Source: Rotaria sordida
Taxonomy: Eukaryota; Rotifera; Eurotatoria; Philodinida; Philodinidae
NCBI GenBank assembly: GCA_905250125.1
Contig: CAJNOL010000576.1
Location: 58,828-122,827 of the forward strand
Direction: 5' to 3'
DNA length: 64,000 nt
The position numbers and the translations under genes were made by a program. The notes beneath the pieces were generated by a model. That model saw only the letters and a list, made by a program, of their open reading frames with translations. It did not search any database and was not told the origin of the DNA. This document shows, piece by piece, positions 12,151-22,206 of the stretch; the stretch's first letter is position 1, and each line of letters begins with the position of its first letter.

Positions 12151-14540
12151 TTTTTGGATTTTGTTCTATTTTATAAATTAGATTTGTTTATGAAAAAAAA
12201 AGAAACATTATGTGTATCTTACATCTTTTTTTTTTTTTTTATAAATTATTTTGTCATAAGTTACGAAAGAATGATTTACGATGATAGAACAGACAAAATT
12301 TGACGTTCTACTGTATTTACTATTACCTAATAAAACCAAAAAAAAAACCGATTCCATAATAATAAATGATTGAATAATTAATTATGGATCATAGCAATGA
12401 GCGTGTTTGTATAAATTAAACAACGACATAATATAATGTTTTCTTTTACTAATTAATACGACGTATAAAGAGTCAAAAATATATCTTTACCTGCGTAATT
12501 GCATGTTATTTAAAAATAAAATAGATCAACCGTGACTTGAATTTTCATTTATCGGTAAAATAAAAAAAGGTATTTTTATCCTTAATGATCAATAACTTTT
12601 GCGCCTTAAAAATACTCATATGACTTGTTTCTTAAGAGAAAAGTAACTGAATAATCATTATAAATAAAATGTGTGTAGGCATGTCAATATATGAAGACAC
12701 TAAGTAAAAAGCACTAATGAATTGAATGTCATTACAGAATGATTTTATATGACATTTTCTTTTGTTGCCTATTGATTTATTTTATTTTATTTTCAATCAC
12801 AAGATTAAATAATTTTATCTTATAAATAAATTCTATATGTTGAAACTATATATCAAATGTTGCTAAAAGAAAAATTTTTTATCTTAAAGATTATCCTAAA
12901 ATGTTCTCTTCTATAATTTCAACTAATTATTTATTAGATTTAATAGATTTTATTGAAGATTTAACACATATCAAAATTATCAATTTGACAGTTTTATTCA
13001 AGACATTAACAATGTTCTTCTCTTATGATTGCGTTCTATCCTAAAATAATAGTCTATATTTTTTGTTCTGCTTTTATCTTTTGTTTTATTTTTACCTTTG
13101 CACCTTCGTCTCATTGTATATGCAATTAGAAGGACAATTGCGTAGATGGAAGTTATTAGCTATCAGTATTACATACCGATCATTCTTTATCAGTCATTTT
13201 CTCTTTTTATTTTTTTTTTGCTTTCTATTGCATTTTTATTATAAAAATATGACAAAATAAACGACGACATTAACTAAACTCCTACACGGTTATAACATCA
13301 GATGCAATTTGTTTTCATGGTCTTGTGACATGACTTATTGGAATGTAAACTATGTATCTGTTCGTCATGATTAAATATGACGTGTACAGAAATATACGAC
13401 AGAGATATAAAACAAGTACGCATATGCATATATGCATATTTAGAAAATCAAATTCGTATAGGCTAATGATGCCGTTAACATATATTTAGTCAAGCAGAAA
13501 TGATTATCAATCCTTTTGATCATTATCAAATATATATGGAAAACGAAATTGCATTCATTCTGTCTATTCTCAATTGTTATATTTATATAAACAATTCAGA
13601 AAAATATTTTAATACTATTTATTTCAAAATCATAATTCATGAATGATGAAAATGAATATCATCTTTAAGTTCATTTATCGACTATCAAAAGTAAGCTATG
13701 ATGATTTTGTTTTTATTTTCTCTGTTGGACTTTTTCGTACAACAAAGATTAAAATGAAAAAAAAAACATTCCGATAGTAAATCTATTTTTCTATTGATAA
13801 ATTTTAATCATTAATTAGTTCACATGTATCGTAAAGTTTTCTGTTTAAGCAATAGGTACCATCCTTGTTTTGAACAGGACCACTTTGTTCATCATTCATA
13901 GAAAGACTTCTTTTTTTTTTCAAATGTATTACAATAATCACGTGAGCAATACATTCATCCACGACCGTTTACCCAATCATATACCCAATAATCACCATTA
14001 ATTTAAACAATAAGAAGAATTAGAATAGTATTAATAATCAATATACAATATGATGAGCTTATGATTTTTTTTAAATTCTAAAAACAACAACAAATTTAAT
14101 AAGATAAATGATGAGTTAAATCAATCTATCGAGAATAAACTTATCTTTCTAAACTTTCTGACCTTCTTAGTTTGTTAACATGTGTTAGTTGACAGCAGTT
14201 TGTCTACTAGGTTTTAATGCATTTTCTTATTGTCGATAGATATATATCTATAGATAGAGATGTAAAAAAGAAGGAAACACGGACAAAAAGAAAAATGGAA
14301 AACGGAACTCGTTAAAAAACTCTTGCTGCATTGAATTCGGATATTATTCGCATATGCTATGAATATAACCCTAAAACAGTATACTTCGTTTTTTTTTTGT
14401 TTTATCTTCAAAGAAAAGAAATTAAGCAAAATCATTCATCAGATGCTGAATCACCTCATAGTATGATATTAGTATGTTTTCAATTCATAGATAGTCATGG
14501 TGAAAATTATTGAAAACAATTTATCTTAAAAATGAATTAT
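12151..14540. other. Long intergenic spacer
   Basis: An AATAAA at 12329-12334 may end the innexin transcript. The rest is AT-rich with T runs. The small ORFs at 13063-13260 (Phe, Leu and Tyr rich) and 14214-14435 look like chance ORFs. No repeat structure was recognised. Confidence 0.4.
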
Positions 14541-14672
14541 CAATAAAGTAGACACTCTCTATAGTGGACACACTTTGAACTTTTCTCATATGACCACTAC
14601 AAGGAGGTTCATTTCTATCAAAAAAATGATAGCTGGAACTTTCAAAAATATCCACTGTGGAAGGTTTTACTG
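14541..14672. mobile_element. Small MITE, pogo/Tc1-like ends
   Basis: About 132 bp. The left end runs into CTATAGTGGACAC and the right end reads GGAAGGTTTTACTG followed by TA. The same landmarks bound a 569 bp element at 51844-52412 inside DDX55. TIRs beginning CAGTAAAA with a TA flank are typical of Tc1/mariner-pogo relatives. The left boundary is uncertain because the terminal CAG is degenerate (CAATAAAG). Confidence 0.5.
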
Positions 14673-15080
14673 TATTCTTAATATTCTCAATAATAATTGT
14701 GTAATGGAAAATAGTATTATATCAAATGACTTCACTTATAGTACATTGAATACAGTTAACAAATGTCTTTTTTTAAAGACAAATTTACAGTAAATAATTT
14801 GCTGTAATTTACAAGTACAACAAGATTAACCTTCATGATAATCATGATCGACATGTAAGCCTTCTAATGACGTTTTTTACCTTATTTATTATCAATATAT
14901 TTCTACTTTATTAGGACTAGATTATGAAAACTATCAAATTTAATTCAATCTTCAGGTATATTGCAAGCATTTGTATATAAAATATGTAGATCATTCTACT
15001 TATGAAATAGAAATCACTTCTTTTTTCTATAGTTTTATTTTTTAAATGATAACAATGATAAAATTTGTTTTTTATTTATT
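14673..15080. other. Upstream region of the UBC gene
   Basis: AT-rich with no strong ORF. A TTATTTCTAG acceptor at 15076-15085 lies 56 bases before the chosen UBC start and may be the spliced-leader site. Confidence 0.4.
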
Positions 15081-15141
15081 TCTAGATAAACTATTTTCTG
15101 TTTCACTTCTCAATTTTTTTTCACCGTTTAAATCATCATCA

Positions 15142-15753
15142 ATGGCCGTACGAAGGCTACAACAAGATTTTCGACACTTACTAAACAATAAAGTTGAAGG
15201 TATCGATGCTAGTCCATCATCAGACAATCTTTTTGTATGGAATGCTATTATTTGTGGACCTGAACAAAGTATCTATGAATCTGGTGCATTTCAACTTCAA
15301 TTTATCTTTCCAGATGATTATCCACTTCGACCACCACAAGTTCGTTTCATAACAAAAGTTTTTCATCCAAATGTTTGGTGGGAAGATGGACTTATTTGTG
15401 TTGATATATTAAAAGATGGTTGGACACCATCTTATGATGTTTTGTCTATACTTCATTCAATTCGTTTACTTCTTAGTGATCCAAATCCACTTAGTCCGGC
15501 CAATTTAGAAGCTGCATTACTTTATCGAGATTGTCGAGCTGAATTCAATCGACGTGTGTTACAAATGATTCAAGATTCACTCGATACAGATGATGAAGAT
15601 GAAAATGATGATGATGATGATGAGGATGATGATGATAACGGTAATGAGGATGATAATGGCAATGATAATGATAATGAGGATACTCCTCAAATTGAAGATG
15701 GTGATACACTTCGTCAAAAAACGACAATTCTACGTCACAGTATTACTGAATGA
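15142..15753 (+). CDS. Ubiquitin-conjugating enzyme E2, RAD6/UBE2A-like, acidic tail
   Basis: E2 enzyme that accepts ubiquitin from E1 on a cysteine and passes it on with an E3. Single exon, 203 residues. The UBC fold spans about 1-150: RRLQQDFRHLL helix 1, FPDDYPLRPPQVRF, the HPN motif at 75-77, catalytic Cys86 in GLICVDIL, then DGWTPSYDVLSIL and DPNPLSPANLEAA, all typical of RAD6/UBE2A/B. An in-frame ATG exists at 15046, but 15142 is chosen because MAVRRLQQDF aligns with the normal E2 N-terminus and an acceptor lies between the two. Residues about 151-185 are almost entirely Asp, Glu and Asn, like the acidic tail of yeast Rad6 (UBE2R enzymes also have one). WWED in place of the usual YADG before the active site is unusual. 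Confidence 0.9.
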   Translation: MAVRRLQQDFRHLLNNKVEGIDASPSSDNLFVWNAIICGPEQSIYESGAFQLQFIFPDDYPLRPPQVRFITKVFHPNVWWEDGLICVDILKDGWTPSYDVLSILHSIRLLLSDPNPLSPANLEAALLYRDCRAEFNRRVLQMIQDSLDTDDEDENDDDDDEDDDDNGNEDDNGNDNDNEDTPQIEDGDTLRQKTTILRHSITE

Positions 15754-15778
15754 AAATTTAATTAAAATTAGTTTCAAA

Positions 15779-15784
15779 AATAAA
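15779..15784 (+). terminator. Possible polyadenylation signal of the UBC gene
   Basis: AATAAA 26 bases after the stop. A second copy at 16025-16030 is an alternative. Confidence 0.4.
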
Positions 15785-17258
15785 CTTACTTATTAAATTC
15801 ATTTCTTTTCAGCTGCTGTAATTATTTTCTTTTCTTTTTCTTTTTCTTTTTTTATCTTCAAAATATTATTTTGCTTCTTGTACATTTGATGTATTTTGTT
15901 TATTGTAATTAAGATTGTATTTTTTTGTATTTTATTTTATTTTTCTATTACTGCTGCACATGAAATCATTTATATCATTGTATTTTAAATCATTGTAATT
16001 GGTTGCTTCAACATGATATTTCAAAATAAAAATATACTGCTCGAATTATCATTTATTTATTTACGTACCTGGACAAAAATATATCATATGATAAGCAACG
16101 GTATGTTTGATCCAGTAATAGATACACTGTTATGAGGTTAACTTGTATCAAATTTTGACGTTTTTTTTTTATGCATATGACATACATATTATCAATCATA
16201 TATATCATTTGTTTTTGACGAAGCTATGCATGCATTTGAAAAAAGGTTAATAAAAATAATCATATATTATAGTCACATTGTTCGATTAGTAGACAATATA
16301 ATTTCAACGAATAATATGAAGACTGTACTAAATAAATCCTAGGATTATGTAGTTAATTAATAATTTTTCGAAAGAGATATAGAAAAGTATCAATTAGTGC
16401 AATTATATAAAAAGTTTGCTATGTCAATGGGACATTCATTATAAAAGGAAAGGAATTAGTTATTGAATGAGTTTTATCTATTAAATGTTGGTCTTCTATC
16501 GTCTATAACCACTAATTTAAAAAAACCCATTGAAAGACTGCGGATCTGTTCGTCAGATTTACAATATATGTATGACATGTGTTACATATATTTTGTATTA
16601 TTTTCATTGTTTACTCTATCTTTTTGAATATAGTACTGTAGTTGAACAAATTTATTTTGAAAGATACTAACCATCGTAGCATTGCTCGACTCTCTATTAG
16701 TAACCATAGAAGACGCTGCTAGTATAAAGAGTTTGTTTGTATTCTGGTTTTTCTTTATGTGATATACCTGTATTAGATAAAAAATAAAGTATCATAAATA
16801 TTCTTTTTATCCGATCAAGGCGCAAGTTATGTAAAAATTAATCATCAAACACGAATCATACAAAATGATATGTTTTATTATTAAAGGAATCATTTATGTA
16901 TCAATTAATGTGATTAAGCTGTCATAAAAAATAACGAGTACAATGCATACATCAGGTGAATGACTTCGGAGTATAGTTAACTCGAAGGCTCCCGGAGATC
17001 ACTGAATTGAGAGATTAGAATGGTATAAGACTTCTGATGAGACGCAAAAAAAACCATGTCCATTGAGTTCAGATTTTTGACTGCAATGACACTAACACTT
17101 TTCTTAACTTAACAATCGAAAAATTCCATGAGAAATTGCATATAAGAATGCATCGATAAAGATTATTAATCTTAATTTCTCTCTTATAAAATCATTACTA
17201 AAGTACAATAATAACGATTATCAAATTATAAGATAACAATGCTGTTTAAATCAATCTA
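15785..17258. other. Intergenic, nothing coding recognised
   Basis: T-rich 3' flank, then AT-rich DNA without gene-like frames. Confidence 0.4.
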
Positions 17259-17679
17259 CCCAGATCAAACAATTCAATTATACGATCTTGTACGATTCTT
17301 ATACAACATTATAGAGGAACTTATTGTATGATCTTTCATGATCAGAGAAGATCGTATGACAGCTGTATACAATCTTATACGATTTTATATGTCAGTCTTA
17401 AAGCTACCATTTCTGATAAAATCGTACTCTACGATTCTTGTATGATTTTTCAGGGTTTCTCATAACATTGCATACCTGATTTACTTTTTTTCTTCACCTT
17501 CTACTATGTTGTTTTCTTAAGAAAGTCTTTTATGTTTACTCGTATATGTATATTTATTTACAAAAATTTGAAAAAATAAAATGAAAACACAAATATGAAC
17601 TTGAAAGCTTTTAAAAAAATATTTTTATTGAATTTGAACATTAAAATGATTTAAAATTAACAATTTAAACAAAAGAAAC

Positions 17680-17847
17680 CTACTTCTCTTTAATCAAATT
17701 GATTAAATTATCTATAGAATGATTTTTTAGCAGATCAGACCCACTGCATAGATGAAATATTTTCAATGCTAACAACGTAGCGTCTAAATTAGAACGTAGT
17801 TGATTGATTAAATATTTATTTAAATGTACAAAGTTATCGTTATCAAC
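17680..17847 (-). pseudogene. Coding-like fragment of unknown origin
   Basis: The minus-strand frame from 17847 to 17680 encodes about 55 residues with protein-like composition (FVHLNKYLINQLRSNL, LLALKIFHLC) and a stop. Its upstream end coincides with the border of the inverted repeat starting at 17848, so it may be the 3' exon of a gene cut off by the insertion. Not recognised, and possibly chance. Confidence 0.25.
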
Positions 17848-18105
17848 CCAGGTCCAATAAAACGGCATTGTAAACGGCCTGAAACGGCTATAAAACGGTG
17901 ATTACCGATGTAAAATGTCGATAAACGGCGCCATAATTCGCCATACGAGATTACGGAAGCAAAGCCGAGAAAAAACGACGACCGTTTTCTAGCGATAGAA
18001 ACAGCTCGTAATACGGTATGACGGATTACGGCGAAATAAGGCCAAAATTAATGCAGTAATTCGTCGTTTTACAGCCGTTTCGAACGGCCAAAATGATCCA
18101 CCTGG
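17848..18105. mobile_element. GC-richer MITE-like inverted repeat, CCAGG ends
   Basis: 258 bp, bounded by CCAGG and CCTGG. GAAACGGCTATAAAACGG in the left arm matches the complement of the right arm, with several CG dinucleotides, unlike the surroundings. No ORF. Nested in the larger CCCAG-bounded cluster. Confidence 0.6.
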
Positions 18106-18271
18106 AAAAAATATTTATATAAATGAGATCTAAAATTGTGACCTTATACAATTGTATAAGATCTTACGAGTTTCTGAACATCAAACTTTGTAAGATTATA
18201 CAGTGTGAATCTTACAACATCAGATTGTCAGTAAAATTTTATATGATCTTCGTAAGATTTTTCTACCTGGG

Positions 18272-18661
18272 TAATCAAGATTAAATATCATTATTCATTA
18301 AAGATTGATCGATTTCATAGATGTCAGTAGAATATGAATGATGTACAGAAGACATTGTTTTTGAAGATAAATATATTTAATGATTATTCTCTAATAAATA
18401 TAATAAATTCATTTTTTGAAGTTAAAAAATTTTAAATTTTGAAAATTTTCATGAAAACCTTTTTTAAGATGTTCATCTGACAATCCATTTATTACTTTAT
18501 TCAATCCAACAAAATCCATTCATACATCAATAAATACATTTGCTAGTATCGATAAATGAATTTTCTTATTTTCTTCTATTTAATTTGTTTTTCTTCGTAA
18601 ACTTGTTTCAGATCTCGTTAGACTTTATTTACAAAAAAAAAATTCAAAAAAGGGCCTAAAA
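18272..18661. other. Upstream region of the eS10 gene
   Basis: AT-rich. A pyrimidine tract ending TTGTTTCAG at 18603-18611 lies 50 bases before the start codon and is a good acceptor candidate. Confidence 0.4.
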
Positions 18662-19346
18662 ATGTTGATGCCTAAAAAACATCGTACACTCATCTACGAG
18701 TATCTAATGAAAGAAGGTGTTGTTGTTGCTGAAAAAGATTTTGGTCTCGATAAACATCCAGCCATTCCAGTGCCAAATATTCATGTTATCAAAGCACTTC
18801 AAGTTTGTTCGATCGGTTTTTTTATTCATTGCAGACAAAAAGAAAAATTTCTGCTTGATTGTTTTTAGTCTCTTAAATCACGTAATTTAGTTAAAGAACA
18901 ATTCGCATGGCGCCATTATTATTGGTATTTAAATAATGAAGGTACGAATTTCTTACGTGAATATCTTAATTTACCACCTGAAATTGTACCGGCTACACTC
19001 AAACGACCGACAAGACCAGAAGGAGCTAAAACAGCTAAACGAGGTAGGAATTTTTCTATCAATTCAATTTATAGTTAGATTTAATCATTTGAAAATATTC
19101 TAGTTGACACAGCTCGACCATCATCACCAACTGATCAAAGTCGACAAGACTATCGTCGTACTGGATATGACAAACAAGGTGAAGTTGGTGCTGGATCTTC
19201 CCGACCTGAATTTGTAAGTTCAAATCTTTTGAAGAAAAAAGAATAGCATATTGTTTGTTTTTGTTCTTTAGCGTGGCGGTTATGGCCGAGGACGTGGATT
19301 TAGAGATAGTAACCGTGGTGGTCCCGGTAATGCTGATCAGCAATAA
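18662..19346 (+). CDS. RPS10: 40S ribosomal protein eS10
   Basis: Component of the small ribosomal subunit beak. Exons 18662-18802, 18869-19043, 19104-19213 and 19272-19346 join to 166 residues, the usual length. The N-terminal winged-helix domain is well conserved ([66 protein letters not shown]). The tail ends in Gly/Arg-rich [10 protein letters not shown], as in other eS10 proteins. The first intron splits at a conserved spot (Q before SLKSR) and uses donor GTTTGT. The eL32 gene starts 249 bp downstream on the same strand, so the two may be co-transcribed. Confidence 0.97.
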
Positions 19347-19475
19347 ACAAAATAAAATAAACAACAAATTTGTTATCATCATTTTTGTTTGTTTTTGTAA
19401 GAAAAAACTTTGAAGAAAAAAAAAAGACCTGTGTTAATGATTAACAACAAATAATATTCGGCCCTAATAAAAACA

Positions 19476-19485
19476 TATATAAATA
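19476..19485 (+). promoter_or_regulatory. Possible TATA box of eL32
   Basis: TATATAAATA lies about 110 bp before the eL32 ATG and is followed about 25-30 bp on by a pyrimidine-rich CTCTACATTC stretch that could be the start site. If real, eL32 has its own promoter and is not only a downstream operon gene. TATA-like strings are common in such AT-rich DNA. Confidence 0.35.
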
Positions 19486-19570
19486 GCCGAAACATAAATC
19501 TCTACATTCTTATTTTTCAATCCGAAGTTGAAAAAAAAATAAAATCAGAATTTATCGAACATTGAATGAT

Positions 19571-19575
19571 TTTAG
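19571..19575 (+). promoter_or_regulatory. Putative trans-splice acceptor of eL32
   Basis: TTTAG 19 bases before the eL32 ATG and inside the short eS10-eL32 gap. Confidence 0.4.
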
Positions 19576-19594
19576 ATCATATTTTATAAAATTG

Positions 19595-20124
19595 ATGGCT
19601 TCGACATCGACTAAATTACGTCCATTGGTTAAAGGAAAAATTCTTAAAAAACGTACAAAAAAATTTGTTCGCCATCAAAGTGATCGTTATGTTCGCCTAC
19701 GTGTATGTTATTTTTCATTTATTTATTTATTTATTTATTTAAAATGTATTTTAGCCAAACTGGCGTAAACCACGTGGTATTGACAATCGTGTTCGTCGAC
19801 GTTTTAAGGGTGTTTATTTAATGCCATCAATCGGGTATGGTTCGGATAAACGTACACGCCATATGCGTCCAGATGGTTTTCGTGCATTTCTTGTTAACAA
19901 TGTTAAGGTAGATTATTTCGAAAATACAAAATCAATCATTTTCAATAGATTTTATGTTTAATTAGGAATTAGAAATGTTATTAATGCAAAATCGTAAATT
20001 TGCTGCTGAAATATCTCATACAGTATCAGCACCAAATCGTAAGAAAATTATTGAACGTGCACAACAATTAGCTATTAAGGTAACTAATCCAAATGCACGT
20101 CTACGTGCCGAAGAAAAAGAATAA
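19595..20124 (+). CDS. RPL32: 60S ribosomal protein eL32
   Basis: Large-subunit ribosomal protein. Exons 19595-19702, 19755-19907 and 19966-20124 give 139 residues, close to the usual 135. Nearly the whole chain matches the family: [53 protein letters not shown], then [12 protein letters not shown] at the end. The start MASTSTK is chosen because the upstream in-frame codons do not resemble eL32. The introns are only 52 and 58 bp. The gene follows eS10 closely, and both would be strongly expressed together. Confidence 0.97.
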
Positions 20125-20231
20125 ACAATAATAAACAAGGCAAACAACAGCAACGACACAATATATTATTACAAAAATTATGTAAACACATTGTTTTTTT
20201 GTATTTGCTTTGTTGGTTTCTCTATTACTTC

Positions 20232-20237
20232 AATAAA
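20232..20237 (+). terminator. Polyadenylation signal of eL32
   Basis: AATAAA 108 bases after the stop, just before the palindromic element. Confidence 0.6.
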
Positions 20238-20263
20238 AGAAAAAAGATCATTGGAAATCAATA

Positions 20264-20630
20264 CCCAGTCAGACAAAAATTTCGAAAAACGCGGTTAAAC
20301 GCACAATCGGGAACCGCGACTGTGATCCATTCACGCTCATTAAAAAAACGTACGAAAACGCGTTTATTGGCGTTTTTTGTAACTTTCTGGGCGTCAAAAC
20401 GGCGGAAATTCTAGTTTTTGAGCGTTAAAACGCACTATTATTCTAGAACTTTAAAAAAATATGTTTTAACGCTCAAAAACCGGAATTTTCGTCGTTTTGA
20501 CGCCCAAAAAGTTACAAAAAACGCCAATAAACGCGTTTTCGTACGTTTTTTTAATGAGCGTGAATGGATCACAGTCGCGGTTCCCGATTGTACGTTTAAA
20601 CGCGTTTTTCGAAATTTTTGTCTGACTGGG
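20264..20630. mobile_element. Near-perfect palindromic MITE, 367 bp
   Basis: The arms 20264-20425 and about 20468-20630 are inverted copies with only about seven to nine mismatches in roughly 165 bases. Termini are CCCAGTCAGACAAAAATTTC and its complement, and the element is flanked on both sides by TA, a likely target duplication. It is rich in CG dinucleotides (ACGCG, GGCGTTTT) compared with the surroundings. The ORFs on both strands translate the two arms into the same peptide and are not genes. High arm identity suggests a recent insertion or maintenance of the hairpin. Confidence 0.9.
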
Positions 20631-22150
20631 TATCTTGTCATTTTATTTAAAAAAAAAACAAAACAAGTCTTTCATTCGTTGATATTGCTTTATTTTACTA
20701 GTGAAAAAATATAATCTAATTGAAATCAAAATGAATAGAAATTACAAACGATCAATCTAAATGCATATCAAGTTGAAAGAAAAATAATTCATTCAATCAT
20801 TTTTAAATATTATTTCAGAGAAATGGTCATTGAAAAATAAGAGAAGATTCTTTTTCTTTTTTAATCGATTTTGTTTTTAATTGATATATGACAAATTTTC
20901 AAGAATTTATATGTACAAAAAGTATAAAGAGCTGGATAACAAATAGAATTGAATATGAATAAAATAATTTTTCAGAATTTATCCGAAGTAAATAACTGTA
21001 GATTTAATGAATTCTAGATAAATCGTTCACTATCATCAATCATACATTCTCTTCTCTTCTATTCAATATAGTTCTTCGTTATATTAAATCGAATACATGG
21101 CTAAAATAAAAATTTCGTTCTACAAAAGTTAACATCAATGATATTGATGAACATTAAAGTTTTTTGTTTGAAATGATTATACTCATTCATAAACACAATG
21201 ATGTTTATGTATAAAAGAAATTTGATGTTCATACTACGTAGATATGTCTTGGTAGTTAATCGTTGTTGTCATTTACTTAATACAATGTGAAATCATAAAT
21301 ATAAAAATATACCTTTCATGTTGTTGACGCCCAAAGAAAAATCTATGATTCATATAAATATTATTGTCATATGAATCATATGTCGGATGAAGAACGTGAT
21401 CAACGACAACTCTGCATTGGAAATTTTTTTTTTTACTCTCAACAGTCATTTTTCTATTGTAATTTAAACTGACATTTATACGCATAAAAAGAAAAACGAA
21501 ATCAATGTATTATCAGTTTCTGTGCTTTATTTTTCTTGATATGTGTATAGGTCTATTGATTCATTATAATTCATACATGGGCAAAAATCTAATATGAAAT
21601 CAAACAATGAAAATAAGTAAGAATAGTATTTAACAAAAAACAAATCATATAAATCTATATTTGTTTTCTGTAATAGATCAATCATTAATTTCGAAAAATT
21701 CGAAGTCATTTTGATGTTTAACAGTAATAAATACTTGAAGAATCTTGTGGAAACAATATGTATGAAAATTTATGTTGATATTAAATGATAAAAGTATTAA
21801 ATTTTATTAGAGATTATTAGCATGATTCAATTTTACAAGAATAAAAAGCAAAAGAACTCAAATATTCAAGTAAATATGATTGAACAATACAAAATGTATT
21901 CTTATGATTTTATAATTTTTCCTGTTGATCTAATTTTAAAAATCGACATGCTTAATTTCGACAGAATTCTATGTTTAAAGAATCAGATTATTGTACAACT
22001 AAAGAACAATAACTAAATTCAATAATCTCATTGGATCTACGTATAGTATAAATCATTTTATCAACAATATACATCAGCAATAAAATTATTATTCTTACAT
22101 AGCTTTTTTTTTAACCAATGCATTTAATTTACTTTCTTATTTTGTTTTTT
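20631..22150. other. Intergenic, nothing recognised
   Basis: AT-rich, with scattered short ORFs lacking domain features (for example 21273-21485 minus and 21822-22016 plus). Confidence 0.4.
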
Positions 22151-22157
22151 GTTTCAG
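22145..22157 (+). promoter_or_regulatory. Putative trans-splice acceptor of the sorting nexin
   Basis: TTTTTTGTTTCAG ends 49 bases before the sorting nexin ATG. Either a 5' UTR intron or a spliced-leader site. Confidence 0.4.
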
Positions 22158-22206
22158 ATAGATAAATCTCGTTAATTTTTCTTCTCTCTTTGAATAAGTT
22201 ATAAAA

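Larger units (their letters stand above)
17259..18271. mobile_element. Composite cluster of CCCAG-ended inverted-repeat elements
   Basis: The outer ends read TA|CCCAG and CTGGG|TA, a possible TA target duplication. The flanks inside (17259-17463 and about 18106-18271) are rich in repeated CTTATACGAT/ATCGTATAAG-type motifs in both orientations. In the middle sit a separate GC-richer inverted repeat (17848-18105) and a short minus-strand coding-like piece. This looks like nested or adjacent non-autonomous elements. Exact internal borders are not certain, and an additional CAGGG end near 17460 could mark one. Confidence 0.5.

Noticed and set aside
13063..13260. Phe/Leu/Tyr-rich ORF considered as a small membrane protein
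   Set aside because: Typical of T-rich DNA read by chance; no splice partners or conserved motif.
15545..15796. His-rich and Met-rich ORFs opposite or offset to the UBC gene
   Set aside because: Shadows of the acidic GAT repeat in the UBC tail.
19059..19382. Minus-strand ORF of 107 residues
   Set aside because: Antisense to eS10 exons 3 and 4; the plus-strand gene explains it.
20199..20714. Overlapping ORFs on both strands with near-identical peptides (FRKTRLN, AFFVTFWASKRRKF)
   Set aside because: They are translations of the two arms of the palindromic element, not protein genes.
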